DNA of 64,000 nt from Metaphire vulgaris (lineage: Eukaryota > Annelida > Clitellata > Crassiclitellata > Megascolecidae), in contig CM030842.1 of the NCBI GenBank assembly GCA_018105865.1, forward strand, positions 16,075,367 through 16,139,366. Reading direction: 5' to 3'. How positions within the stretch are numbered: position 1 is the stretch's first letter; the number at the start of each line of letters is the position of its first letter. Below the pieces are notes generated by a model. It worked only from the letters and a program-made list of their open reading frames with translations. It searched no databases and was not told the origin of the DNA. Positions 43,563 to 55,849 of this stretch are shown piece after piece. The translations under genes and the position numbers were made by a program.

Positions 43563-43918
43563 AACCGTCGTCGCTATTCGAATGTTGGCCGCAACGTTGA
43601 GCAATAATAATTCCACTGCTCCCTTTCTAGCTGCTTCCATTAGTGGAGCACTGGAGTTCCTTTCGTGTTATAGACCATGACATAATGTTGTCTATCCAGC
43701 TGGTTCTGGGTCCGCCTTGCCTCTTGGGTTACGTTGGTTTGCCTTATTCGTTTCTGCGGAAAATGAGACGCATAATATAAGTCTATTTGTTTTACTCGAC
43801 GAAAACAATTTGAACAGGATTCGGTGTTTCTCAGGGACATACTTCGTCAAAGATCAGATACTGTCTACTGCAGGTATAGACCCAAGAGAGGCAAAGGCTA
43901 TGGCTATAGAGCTAAGGT

Positions 43919-44076
43919 CAGGGCTAACCCCTAACACCCCCCCCCAATTTCATAACGACACCCTCAACCCCCCCCTCTCAGCTATGGGATGACCTTTTTT
44001 GCTTGTCATACTTTTTGGCAGGGGGGGCCCCAGAATTTACCGACACCCCCAAATTGATAATCCTAGAAATAACCCT
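43919..44076. mobile_element. hAT-type MITE, family CAGGGNTATTT, copy 5
   Basis: Begins CAGGGCTAACCCCTAACACC and ends AATCCTAGAAATAACCCTG. No clear target duplication. Confidence 0.6.
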
Positions 44077-44582
44077 GAGAGTTGGGGGGAGGGGGTTAGA
44101 GGGTTAGAGTTAGGGTCGATGTCAGGAACGCTCAGTAGGTAGGCCTAGTTTATTGCGAACGAGTGTCTGCCCGTTCGTCTGTCGTTTTTTTCCCCGGAGA
44201 CAGAAATCCTTATTTCTGATCCGCCCTCTGAACGACGTCTTATGGACGGCGGATTAGGGCGGAAGTCGTTCGTCCAGAGACGGATAAGAGTTCCAGAGAC
44301 GTCGTCATTTATCCATCCACCCATCCACCCACCCATCCACCCATCCACCCATCCATCCATCCACCCATCCATCCGTCGCTATAGTTAAGTCTGCGTGAAT
44401 CTGTGTGGACAACAAGATACAGCACGTCAGGACCTCCAGGGATTTGTTCTTCTTTTGTTCTTTTCTATGTATCTTTTCAATGTATCTTTTCTATGTATCT
44501 GTATATTTTCTATGTATATGTATCTATTCGTTCGTTCGTTCATTCATTCATTCATCTGAGGCTAAATCCAGGCAAAGAGGCA

Positions 44583-44694
44583 TGAATGAATGAATGAATG
44601 AATGAATGAATGAATGAATGAATGAATGAATGAATGAATGAATGAATGAATGAATGAATGAATGAATGAATGAATGAATGAATTAATGAATGAA
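44583..44694. repeat. (GAAT)n microsatellite
   Basis: About 27 tetranucleotide units. A short inverted (TTCA)n stretch precedes it at 44532. Confidence 0.97.
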
Positions 44695-45129
44695 TTTGTG
44701 AGAAATGTCTCTTACTTTCAGCATCACATTCTCAATTTTATTCCCTCTTTCGTTCCTAACTTCACTCCTAAATCATTGTATTTCATTCTGATTTCAAGGC
44801 ATTTCATTGCCAGCGGTCTCCTTTCTTCCTCTTTTCGGAATCAGTCTGCGTCGCTTCCGCGCTTTTCTCCGAGGACCATCGAAGCCTTTTCCACCCCCCC
44901 CACCCACCCACCCCCGTCCACTGACCTTTTCAGTCTGCGACAACTCACTCCATGCAGTCTCCAGCTGCATGTCAGTCCTCCTGTCCTTTCACTCTCCACC
45001 TTCCCCACTTAGGCTCCTACTCCCCCCCCCACCCCCACCCCACTCCGCGCTTTTCAAAATGTTCGCGATTCAGTTTCAACCACTCGGTTTCACTTTCACT
45101 TCGCCGCTACGTTCAGAAGCCGCTTTCGC

Positions 45130-45365
45130 TCACTCTCACTGTCTGTCTCTTTCTGTTTGTCTGTCTGTCTGTCCCTGTCTGTCGCTGTCTCTGTCTCTCT
45201 CTGTTTCTCTCGGTCTCTCTCTTTGTCTCTGTCTCTCTCTGTCTCTCTCTGTCTCTCTCTCTCTCTTTCTGTCTCTCTGTCTCATCCTGTCTGTCTTTGC
45301 CTCTGTCTGTCTGCCTGTCTGTCTGTTTGTCTGTCTGTCTGTGTCTATCTCTCTCTATCTTTCTG
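45130..45365. repeat. CT/CTGT-rich simple sequence
   Basis: Mixed CTGT and CTCT units. All three frames are open for this reason only. Confidence 0.9.
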
Positions 45366-45924
45366 TTAATAGGTCTGCTCCCTGTGCGTTCGTTTGCATC
45401 CGTGTCTTTCTCGAATTATTTCTCCGGCACAAGTGACAGACAGTTCGTTGAGTCTTGTTTCGCCATCGATTTGTCTCGCTGCCTGTCTTGAGCGTCTTGA
45501 GCGCTCGAGACAGAGACAAGCGACCACCACTGTAGCTGTACCTGAGCCGTTGGTTCGGTTGTCGTAATCTCACACAAAGACCCTCTCGAAATCGCTCTAA
45601 AAACGCACTCGAATTTGTATCGAAGGTCTCTAAGAGCTGCGATTCTATAGATTACGGTATCGACTCTACTGTAGAGAACTTGTGGTTCTTATGAATGCAC
45701 GAAGGAATGCACGAATGAATGAACGAACGAATGAATGAATGAATGAATTAATTAATTAATTAATTAATGAAGAAAGGAAGGAAGGAAAGAAAGAGTGGAT
45801 TAGTAAAAGAATAACTGATTGAGTTAAAGAAAGAAAGAAAAAATACAGAGTGAATGAATGAATGAATGAATTAATTAATTAATATACAATTTCAAGTGAC
45901 CTACACTAGTGCCGGTAACAAAAG

Positions 45925-46957
45925 CAAGTTTTATAGTTAATTCGCTGTGTGAGAGAAGCCAATGGAAGGCCTGTTGAACAGTGGTTGTATAATGTATAGG
46001 TATGCAAAAAATTCCAAAGATCTAATCAATTTGAAAAAATTCTCCGACAAAATCCACATTTTCCTCTTGTTCCATCTTTATTGCTTAAAATCATGCAGGA
46101 ATAATCAATAACAACCTACTCAATTTCGATCTACAAGGTTCGAAATAGAGCACCTCCCAGCCATTTCATACTACATAATAGCGCCAGAGACTGTACGAGA
46201 ACGAGGGACATCAACTAAATGAAAGATTGAAAGTCCTGCAGAATATCTTGTGGAATGTCTAGTAGGGCGATCGAGGGAAGAGCAGCGTATTAAGATATCT
46301 GGTTCATCATAGACCTACAACAGGTTTTATAGATATCGAAAACAAGTTTTATCATTAATCCGTTGTGTGAGAGAAGGCAATTGAAGGCCTGTTGAATAGA
46401 CGGCGTATAGGCCCTAGATGTGTAAAAATCTAATCGATTTGAAGAAATTCTCCGACAAAATTCACATTTTCCTCTTGTTCCATCTTCCTTGCTTTAACCT
46501 GTGCAAGAATAATCAATAATATCATTCTCAATTTCGATCTACAGGGTTCGAAATAGAACACTCCCAGCCATTTCATAATACACACTAACGCCATTGACTG
46601 TACGAGAACGAGGCACATCAACTAAATGAAACTTTATGAAAGTTCTGTCGAATATCTTGCGGAATGACTAGTAGGGCGATCGAGGGAAGAGCCGCGTATT
46701 AAGATATCTGGTTCATTGTACCACAGCTTTTGTAGACAAGAAAAACAAGTTTTATAATAATTATTCGCTGTGTGAGAGAAGTCAACGGAAGGCCTGTTGA
46801 ACAGTGGGTGTATAGGTATGCAAAAATAGCAGCGACTTGAAGAAATTCTCCGACAAAAGCCACATTTTCCTATGTCGCCGTCTTCATTGCTTTAAATCGT
46901 GCAAGAAGATATATAATCAATAATTTCGATCTACAGGGTTCGAAATAGAGCACTCTA
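45925..46957. repeat. Three-copy tandem repeat, about 410-bp unit
   Basis: Units start at 45925, 46343 and 46746 with caagttttat...gtgtgagagaag...ggaaggcctgttgaa. The third is cut short. Each includes attctccgacaaaa and ggttcgaaatagagcac. Periods are about 418 and 403 bp. Confidence 0.9.
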
Positions 46958-46979
46958 GAGCCAGAGAACATCCACCGTC

Positions 46980-47350
46980 CTCGCCTCTTTGCCTCTGACT
47001 CCAAATGTACCGGAACCGGAAGTGCGTGTTACACTCATTCCGTAGCCAATGACTGCGCAATACTGTCTTTCAAAGGGAGGGGAGAAATAAAGTTCTCTCG
47101 AATTAGAAAATTCAACCGGTTGTCACCATCGCCTCCTCCTCCTCCTTCTCCTCGTCGTCCTCCTCCTCCTCGTCCTCCTCCTCCTCCCTCCAAGCTGAAC
47201 CGTAATAGGAAGGCCAAGTGCACAGTCGATGAGTGTGTGTGTGTGTGTGTGCTTGACGGAAATATCACGTGACGTTGCGCACGCTCGAACCGGAAGCGAG
47301 GTGGATTCTGGGATAGAGCGACGGCAGTGGCGGCGGCGGCAGATCGGGGG
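46980..47350. promoter_or_regulatory. CpG-rich promoter-like region
   Basis: Ets-type sites (ACCGGAACCGGAAGTG at 47010, CCGGAAG at 47290), TCACGTGA at 47265, an NRF1-like TTGCGCACGC at 47275 and ATTCTGGGAT near 47306. No TATA box. The style of a housekeeping promoter; the gene it serves and its direction are not clear. Confidence 0.35.
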
Positions 47351-47680
47351 CAATAAAGCGCACCAGTTGGAGACGCCGCAGGCGACGAACGAGACTGGTT
47401 CCCTGCCGTCCGTTCGCAGTTTACGAGCGGTCATCTGTCTTCGACGGAGGGCAGGACAACAGCGTCTTCAATCGGTCACGCCGATGACCGCGCATCGATT
47501 CTCTGTCGGCAACAGTCGAAAGCATTCCGACAGATCTAATATAGACGACGACGACGACGATGATGACGACTACGTATGAATGAATCAATGCTACTTGTAC
47601 TACTTACTACTACAATCATACTACTTGTATGATAACAAGCATCCGGTCTTTCATTTGTGTCTTAATACAGTACAATATAT

Positions 47681-47762
47681 CATTCATTCATTCATTCATT
47701 CATTCATTCATTCATTCATTCATTCAGTCAGTCAGTCAGTCAGTCAGTCAGTCAGTCAGTCA
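47681..47762. repeat. (CATT)n(CAGT)n microsatellite
   Basis: About 11 CATT units followed by 9 CAGT units. Confidence 0.95.
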
Positions 47763-47952
47763 TTAGTTCAGCATTTATTTATCATTTCGTTATTTCGTTC
47801 ACACTTTCCTCTTCCCGTTGCGTCATTGATTGATTTGATTGATTGATTGATTGATTGATTCAGTGATTGATCCAGTAGTAGGAGATTCATTGATTCATTC
47901 AGTGATTCATTCAGTGATTCAGTGATTCATTCAGTGATTCATTCCTTCATTC

Positions 47953-48231
47953 CAGAAGCGTAGCGAGGGGGTCAGAGGGCATATGCTCCCGGGCGCCGAG
48001 GTGAGGGAGTGCCAAAATGGGGTATTTGGGTAAATGAAATGCATAATAAATAAGAAGAAATATGTGCGACGACCTTTTTTGCTCGTAAGCAGTATAAGGA
48101 GAGGGGCGCCGTAAGAAGAGTTGAGGGGGCGTCGAGAACGATGGGACGACCTTTTTTGCTCGTCGGCAGTGTTGGGGGCGCAAACGGTACACTTTGCCCC
48201 CCCGGGCGCCGGATACCCTCGCTACGCCACT
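47953..48231. mobile_element. hAT-type MITE, ends CAGAAGCGTAGCGAGGG
   Basis: Left end CAGAAGCGTAGCGAGGGGG and right end ACCCTCGCTACGCCACT are inverted repeats. Flanks cttcattc and cattcatt are low complexity, so the duplication is uncertain. A block cgaccttttttgctcgt occurs twice inside. Confidence 0.7.
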
Positions 48232-48659
48232 CATTCATTCATTCATTCATTCATTCAATCTTTCCTTTCATTCTGAAGAGTGCAGCCAGCGGACGGGAGA
48301 TTGATGGGGTAGCAGCCCCAGCTACACCCCCTCCCTACTCCTACCCCTCACGCCCGCGTCTGCCGCGCCAGGCGGGCAGGCAGGCGTACGGTGACTGCAG
48401 CCACCGCCGCTGGAATGTCAGGCGCTGTCCTTGATGGAGACGCTTCGCCGGATCTCTCTCGCTCCACCGACTGCGCTTTTTACGGCCGAAGGTGAAAAGA
48501 CACGACGAAGCCCCCCCTCCGCTCCCTGCCCCCACTTCCAAACACCCACCCCAGGCCAGTCACCCCCACCCCCACCCCCCCTCGCCCTCATCCGCCCCAA
48601 GATAGACGGCTTTTCAGCGCCCGCCGCCTCATCGTCGTCATCAGAGGCGCTACCTCAGG

Positions 48660-48895
48660 AAAAAAGAAGACAAAATGAGAGACAGATAGACAGACAGACA
48701 GACGGACAGACAGACACTCAGACAGACAGAGAAAGAACGAGAAAGAAAATGAAATAGATGCGAAAAGGGAGAGATACGGAAAGATGGAGAGAGGGCGAGA
48801 AAGACTGAAATAGAGAGAGACAGAGACAGAGAGTAAAAGAGGAAGAATTAAAGAACAAGAAAAAAAGAAGAAAGCAAAAAGAATTGAGATATATA

Positions 48896-48936
<41 letters not shown>

Positions 48937-49215
48937 GTAGAGAAAGGCTGGTGGAGGGATAGAGAGATACGGATAGAGATACAGACACAGACACACAGAA
49001 AGAGATATAGAGATATAGAGGTAGTGAGAGAGACATAGGTAGAGAGGGAGAAGAAGAAGAAGTAAAAGAAGAAGAAGAAGAAGAAGAAGAAGAAGAAGAA
49101 GAAGAAGAAGAGGAGGAGGAGGAAAAAGAAGGGCAGCGAGATATATAATATAAGGCGGTGAGGGGAGAGAGAAATAAAGAAAATAGATGATGGGAAAACG
49201 AGAGAAAGAAGGAAA

Positions 49216-49250
<35 letters not shown>
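48660..49250. repeat. Polypurine tract of about 590 bp
   Basis: Almost uninterrupted A/G with some CAGA units, including (GA)n at 48899-48934 and 49221-49247 and (GAA)n at 49052-49112. Confidence 0.92.
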
Positions 49251-49251
<1 letters not shown>

Positions 49252-49293
49252 TTTGATTGTCTGTCAAGGCTTATAGATCTTCGGCCGGTCTTT

Positions 49294-49315
49294 TGACCTT
49301 TTGACCTTTTGACCT
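49294..49315. promoter_or_regulatory. Three TGACCT half-sites spaced by 2 bp
   Basis: TGACCT at 49294, 49302 and 49310 form two overlapping DR2 arrangements of the kind used by RAR/RXR-type nuclear receptors. Function not shown. Confidence 0.3.
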
Positions 49316-49464
49316 GTGTCATCGAATGTCATCGGAGGTCGCATATGTCGTCTCCTATTGGCGCTGACCTCTGTCCACTTTGAAGTCCTAGAAACGATTT
49401 TTCATCTTCTAAATTGAATTTCTAAGGCTGTTTACGCACCGGGTTAGAAACGATCGCTTATTCG

Positions 49465-49573
<109 letters not shown>

Positions 49574-50618
49574 CGTACACACGGCATTCTTCCCTCACCG
49601 CCACGTGATGTGTTTTCCCCATCTGCTGTTGCTCTCGAGTGTTGCCATGACAACTGATTTCAAGGTAAACTGAAGACGGCGGAAGTTTAGGGCAGACGAT
49701 AAAGGCGTTGTGATTAGACCGGAAGTCGCCTGGGTAGGCCTACCGCAAAGGTGAGGCTTTGATAGCCCAATCATTAGCCATGGTGTGATTGCGCCCAGAA
49801 AGAGACGCGGTCTGAGCAAATTTCAACCGGCAGCGTACATCCAAGGAGCACCAATGCTGCTGATGCATATAAATCTTGTTGCAAAATGATTGTTTCCGAA
49901 ATCAATCAATCAATCGATCAATCAATCAATCAAAATCAACATGGGTGCCTCCAAAGCGATTTGAAAATTTTGTACTTTAGCTGATTTATACCTGAAGAAT
50001 TTTCGACGTTAAGGACTTATTGATTTGAATAGTTCAAGATACAGTATATCACACTTTGTTTGTCTAGGTGTCTCTCTAACTCGTTCATTCTGGCTGGCTG
50101 CGTGCCTTCCATTTTGTCCGTCTGTCTGCAAGTCACGCAGTCTGTCTGTCTGTCTGTCTGCCTGTCTTCATTCTCTTTATAAGTTTCTTCAGGTCTGAAA
50201 ACTATAATTTTTGCTGCTTAAACATCGAAGGTTTACGACTGATTTGACATCCTGCGAAAAATTCTCCACTCAATTTACTTCGCTTTTTCGGTCGATTTAT
50301 CTCCATCATCTGCGTCATCAACCACACAGATTAACAAGATAGTGCAGAATATCCAATGCCCCTATAATGTATATTTATTTTGTTCAAAAGAGTGGTCCAA
50401 AAATCACTGCCTAGCCGATACATTTCGTCTCGAGGCTGTTTCTGCTATTTGAATCAATAAAATAAACCTTAAGTTTGAAGAAACTGGAAAATTACTGTAT
50501 TAAATTGCTGCTAATGGTGCAGTGTGCAGAGGATACAGGAAATATTGGACTGGTATTAGACTGCGGTGTAGCACTACATTTGCAAAATTAATTTATTCAG
50601 ACAGGTAGTAGTAGGAGT

Positions 50619-50621
50619 TCG

Positions 50622-50679
<58 letters not shown>

Positions 50680-51049
50680 GTAATAATAATAATAGTAGTA
50701 GTAGTAGTAGTAGTAGTGCAGTAGTGCAGTGGTGGTGGTGGTGGTGTGGTGGTGGTGGTGGTGCAGTGCAGTGGTGGTGGTGGTGGTGGTGGTGGTGGTG
50801 GTGGTGGTGGTGGTGGTGGTGGTGGTGGTGGTGGTGGTGGTGGTGGTGGTGGTGGTGGTGGTGGTGGTGGTGGTGGTGGTGGTGGTGGTGGTGGTGGTGG
50901 TGGTGGTGGTGGTGGTGGTGGTGGTGGTGGTGGTGGTGGTGGTGGTGGTGGTGGTGGTGGTGGTGGTGGTGGTGGTGGTGGTGGTGGTGGTGGTGGTGGT
51001 GGTGGTGGTGGTGGTGGTGGCAGTGGTGGTGGTGGTGGTGGTAGTAGTG

Positions 51050-51095
<46 letters not shown>

Positions 51096-51096
51096 A
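50619..51096. repeat. Composite trinucleotide array with 270-bp pure (GGT)n
   Basis: (AAT)n, (AGT)n, then (GGT)n essentially uninterrupted from 50770 to 51020, then (AGT)n. The 106-190-codon open frames over it on both strands are simple-sequence artefacts. Confidence 0.98.
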
Positions 51097-51654
51097 TTGT
51101 GTCTTTATAAGACACATAATTCGGCATACAAAAACTAAACCAGTCAACGATGAAATAGACCATAGACAATTAATGGTCTAAAATTGTCAGATTATATAAT
51201 TATTAGACACTTTTGGTATCTTCTGAAAATGCACAGTGGTAGCACTTAAGATGGCCCTGGTCTGAAAATATCACGGCAAGTTGAAATCAAGACAGTCAAG
51301 ATGTTCTTCTTCTTGTTCTTCTTGTTCTTGTTCTTCTTGTTGTTCTTCTTGCTCTTTTTCTTGCTCTTCTTCTTCGTTCAATCAATCCAGCATAGACCTC
51401 CGCAGTGACAGCTTTGCTCAGTTCTTCTCTCAAAAATCCCCATTATAACACGTCATATAGGCCTACAGTAGAACACCGTTAACACGTTTACTCGGTTAAT
51501 GCGAATTTCCACTTATTGCGCGATAACGGGTCCTCGCTGTAGCCTGTTATTTCTCTCCCCCATTTTCTCTTCTCCGCTGCCCCCGCCCGGTCTTCTTCCG
51601 TCCTCCCTTCCGATCCGTTCCACGGCTCCATTACCGTCACCGGGGGCAAGTGGA

Positions 51655-51708
<54 letters not shown>
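51655..51708. repeat. (GGC)n microsatellite
   Basis: About 18 GGC units in CpG-rich DNA. Confidence 0.95.
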
Positions 51709-51710
<2 letters not shown>

Positions 51711-52020
51711 TGGGCGGTTATCTCGGCCGACCAGCGTCCCAGCGACCGTCCATTGACTTCGACTTCCGGTTGGCGGACTTCGACAATTCCATCGCATTTT
51801 GCGTCCACAGTGAAACCCATCGAAAATAATTACCATCACTGTCCCGATGATTACTTTTCCCCGACGACGCCACACCCCCCCCCCACTAGAACCACCCGCG
51901 GATCATCCACACAGTCTCTATGTCTCTGTTTCTGTCCCTCTCTCATTCTCTGCCTCTTTCTCTCTGCCTGTCCCTGTCTGTATCTGTCTGTATCTGTCTG
52001 TCTGTCTGTTTCTCTCTCTC

Positions 52021-52023
<3 letters not shown>

Positions 52024-52078
<55 letters not shown>

Positions 52079-52190
52079 ATGTGTATGCATATATATATTA
52101 TATTATATGTATGTATGTATGTATGTATGTATGGGTATATATGGGAAGAGATATATATATTGAGAGAGAGAGAGATTTTCGGCGTGGATA
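52024..52190. repeat. (TA)n, (ATGT)n and GA runs
   Basis: About 26 TA units, then (ATGT)n at 52106-52132. Confidence 0.93.
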
Positions 52191-52302
52191 GAAGAACGTA
52201 AGTGAAATAGAAGTTTCAAGCGTGCCGACAAATCCATCCTCCTTCATCCGCCTTAATGGAATTCGAATGTACGGACGTCATCTGGGCCTGGAAAGAGAGA
52301 GC

Positions 52303-52305
<3 letters not shown>

Positions 52306-52374
<69 letters not shown>

Positions 52375-52430
52375 GAGAGAGACAGACAGACAGAGACAGA
52401 CAGACAGATACAGAGAAAGAGAGAGACAGA
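52306..52430. repeat. (GT)n(GA)n(CAGA)n array
   Basis: Simple sequence that opens frames on both strands. Confidence 0.93.
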
Positions 52431-52556
52431 AAGGGAAAGATTGAAGGTAATAGAAAGAGAAACAGAAAAAGAAAAAGAGAAAGTCTGGCAGACGACAACG
52501 ACGTTGAAGCAGACGGCGATCTCGTCGGCGCTCAGGTGAAATTCAATTGAAGTACA

Positions 52557-52572
52557 AACGACGACGACGACG

Positions 52573-52605
<33 letters not shown>

Positions 52606-52703
52606 GCCGAGTTCCCGACATGCACTCGACCCGACGACCGCCTCACCAACGCTCCACCGCTGCACAAAAAACACACAGCATCTGCCCTGTCCCCTGCCCC
52701 TGC

Positions 52704-52736
<33 letters not shown>

Positions 52737-52790
52737 CCCTGTCCCTGCCCCTGTCCCCCTGTCCCTGCCCCTGTCCCTGCCCATATACTG
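52557..52790. repeat. (GAC)n(GCA)n and (CCTGTC)n arrays
   Basis: Trinucleotide run at 52557-52603; hexanucleotide CCTGTC/CCTGCC units at 52681-52783. Confidence 0.9.
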
Positions 52791-53349
52791 CAACGGCGGA
52801 AGTTCCGGTAATTCGACACATTCGCCGGCAGCCCCCGACGCCATAATTTCGATATTTTCCCCTCTTCTCCCCCCCCCGCCGCAACCAGGTTCCCTCTGCT
52901 CTCATTTCCGCCAATTTTCTCCTCGTCCATCCATCTCTTTCCATCTTCCACGCTTCCACGCTGCAGAGCGCTGACTTGGCTTCTGGCGACTCCTCCTCAC
53001 CCCCATCCAGTTTCCTCCTCTTGTGTGTGTGTGTGTCTTTGTGTGTGTTTTCTGCTCAGGTATCGACGTCGTTATAGTCGTTTCCACCACAGGTAATTAG
53101 ATGGACCCTCGGAAACCGGCATTTTTCAAAAGCAAAGGCTTCATTATTATAGCATGGATTATAGAGTCGTCATCGTCGTCGTTATCTTCGCCGCAGTCGT
53201 CGTCGTCATCATTGTCATCATCATTTCATCATTTCGGTATAGTCTAGTGACATGATTAATGCGACTCAGGTATGGCCAACCAGGTAGCTCTTCCAATCCA
53301 AACAGCATATCTCGTATATTACTATATAGTCATAGATATAACCCATGGG

Positions 53350-53376
53350 TACTTTTCTGGCGCTATAAAAGTGCAA

Positions 53377-53438
<62 letters not shown>

Positions 53439-53470
53439 CACCACCACCGCCACCACTAATAATAATAGAA
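53350..53470. repeat. LINE-like 3' end with (ACT)n(ACC)n
   Basis: tggcgctataaaagtgcaa runs straight into (ACT)n and (ACC)n. Another instance of this 3' end joined to a trinucleotide array. Confidence 0.7.
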
Positions 53471-53731
53471 ATAATAATAATTATTAAAATATTCTCATTT
53501 TTGTACGCGAGTTTCTGAGTGCGCAACATAAATCGAAAGTTACCGGTACTTAATGGAAGCACAATCTAAAGGTCTAAACTCTTTACCCCACACTCAGTTC
53601 ATTTTCTTATCGATCGGCTCTGAAGCCGTGATCGCCTCTGAGTAGAAATTCAAGAGGCGCTATATAAGTTTCTTAATACATCATCGCAATAGCATTGGGA
53701 CAATGTTATGATTTCAAAAAACAATCATGTA

Positions 53732-54117
53732 CAGTAGAACTTCGTTATAGCGGACTCAGTTATAACGTATACTCGGTTATAAAGTATGCCTACGACAATC
53801 AGTGTTTTTTATTCAGACTCTACTGTATGCCTTTGTGGGTATATTGGCTTGGCTGGAGAAGAGACAGTTCAGTGCAAAAAATTTTTGCGCCAGTGCTGGG
53901 ATTTTCGTGGGGGTTTTTGGCGGGGTGGGTGGGTGGGTGGGAGGTGGGGTGAATCTCTCCCTAGCAGGCACGGATAAAACACTGATCGCAATGTAAGGCC
54001 TCGTGTGACGCCCTACCGTTATTGGATGTTATTGAATATAGCGTAGGCCTACCTCGGAGGATATAACGTGCTAAATTTTACCCAACCCACTGAGTACGTT
54101 ATAACGAAGTTTCACTG
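53732..54117. mobile_element. pogo/Tigger-like MITE, 386 bp
   Basis: Ends CAGTAGAACTTCGTTATA and TATAACGAAGTTTCACTG, flanked by TA. Tc1/mariner-pogo type. Confidence 0.85.
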
Positions 54118-54175
54118 TACAATATAGCAATAATTGTCGAATTGTACGGAAGAAAATGGAAGAAGCTGTAGCGAC

Positions 54176-54370
54176 AGTGTTTAATCTAGACTCTTGGACT
54201 CCGGGGGGGGGAAACTGAAAAAGCCGGGGGGAAAACTGACAAAGCCGGGGGGAATTCTGCTAGGGGCCGCTGTTAGTCCATGTAGTATTCCAAAATTTCC
54301 GGGGGGAATTTGAAATTTCCGGGGGAAAAAGGGCAATTTCCCCCCCGGAAACGGCCTAGATTAAACACTG
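54176..54370. mobile_element. hAT-type MITE, family CAGGGTTTAATCTAG, copy 3
   Basis: Ends CAGTGTTTAATCTAG and CTAGATTAAACACTG. The 8-bp flanks do not match cleanly. Confidence 0.8.
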
Positions 54371-54454
54371 GCTGTTTGTACGCTCAGTATCCTCACTGGA
54401 AAATAATAATTGTGCACGGAATTTGCGTGCACTCAATCGAGTGTACGACACATC

Positions 54455-54627
54455 CAGAGGCGTCATTTGGGGGGGCTGGGGGCCCGTGGCCCCAAGAAAA
54501 TGAAAATATTAATCTATAATGTATTAATATGTGCAACAAGAAAAAAAAAAAGGCCGTGGCCCTCAAGGAAATGAAAATATTAATTATTAATTTCAATGCA
54601 TTAATAACCTAAGAAGGGCCGACAAGG

Positions 54628-54667
<40 letters not shown>

Positions 54668-54861
54668 TCGTCAACTATTTTTGGGTAATTGTAACGTAAA
54701 AAAAACTGACGGAAAAAAAAAAAAAAAAAAAAAAAAAGCGTCGACCTTTTTGAAACTAAAACTAACTCAGTCAAAAAATTTCAAAAAAGTAAAAAAATGT
54801 GAAAAGAAAATTTTACAAAATTTCTCGCCCCCCCCAAGAAAAGTGTGAAATGACGCCACTG
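54455..54861. mobile_element. hAT-type MITE with poly(A)-rich core
   Basis: Ends CAGAGGCGTCATTTGG and GAAATGACGCCACTG, flanked by a perfect 8-bp duplication GACACATC. The core has poly(A) runs of about 40 and 24 bp and a duplicated ggccgtggccc-aaatgaaaatatt block. Confidence 0.9.
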
Positions 54862-55227
54862 GACACATCGTGCCGCCGTAGACCTGGAAGTGCATGCATA
54901 TATACTGACGTGGAATGATGGAATGAATGGAGAGTGGGAGGGTGGAGGAGGAGGAGGAGGAGGAGGAGGAGGAGTGCGGTGCGTTCACTCGTCTGTGAAA
55001 ATTCAGTGATTAGAGTGACGTCATATACGGCGACGGGAGGTGGGGAATGGGGGGGGGGTGACTGCTGGAGCAACAGTGCAACGCGTTGCGGCGGCGAACA
55101 ACGAGGCAACGCCGGTTGCACCAGGTACTCGGCGATCGCACGTGGCTGGTAAGACCGGGTCACCAAGTGCGTTGCTAATGATCTGTTGCAACGCACAGCG
55201 TCTTAACACTTCGACGACCGATCATCG

Positions 55228-55560
55228 CAAGATAACGACGACGACGATGATGACGACGACGAAGAAAACAATGATGTCATGATGGTGATGGTGATGATGA
55301 CGATTGTGGTATTGATGATGATGATGATTATGACGGTGATGGTGCTGATGATGACGACGACGACGATGGTGATGATGACAACGATGATGATGGTGGTGAT
55401 GCTGATGATGACAATGATGATGATGAAGATGACGATGATGATAATGCTGCTGTTTTTGCTGATGATGATGACGACGACGACGACATTAAAGAAGATCCTG
55501 ATGATGACGACGACGATGGTGATGATTACAGCGATGATGATGATGGTGGTGGTGGTGGTT
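55228..55560. repeat. GAT/GAC trinucleotide-rich tract
   Basis: Imperfect ATG/GAC units over about 330 bp. The Met-rich open frame is an artefact. Confidence 0.9.
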
Positions 55561-55849
55561 GGGGCGGTCGTGACATGCCATTATATGGATGACAATGGCA
55601 GTAACTGGGAATGACAGAGTTACATGGTACAACGCTTGTCTATTAGCAATCATATGCGCTTGACGAGAGAATGACGCGAATCTAACAGTCACCCCACCCA
55701 CCCACCCCCCACCCCTCTTCACCCTCTGACCGACTCTCCGAGATATCAATGCGCACTGATTGCGACGAGGAAGCCTGACAACACACAGCAGCTCGAGTGT
55801 ATCAGCGCCGCAGAAAAAGTAGTACCTGTAAAATAGTCCTCAGCCGAGT

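Noticed and set aside
44145..44372. Frame rich in WMDGWMDG units
   Set aside because: Translation of CCAT/CCAC tetranucleotide repeats.
44807..45491. Ser/Leu/Val-rich frames of 179-209 codons
   Set aside because: CTGT/CTCT simple sequence open in three frames.
48588..49322. 244-codon Ser/Leu/Phe-rich frame
   Set aside because: Complement of the polypurine tract.
50593..51181. Open frames of 106-190 codons (poly-Thr, poly-His, poly-Gly, poly-Val)
   Set aside because: They are translations of the trinucleotide array on both strands, without any complex sequence.
55279..55614. Met-rich 111-codon frame
   Set aside because: Imperfect ATG repeat.
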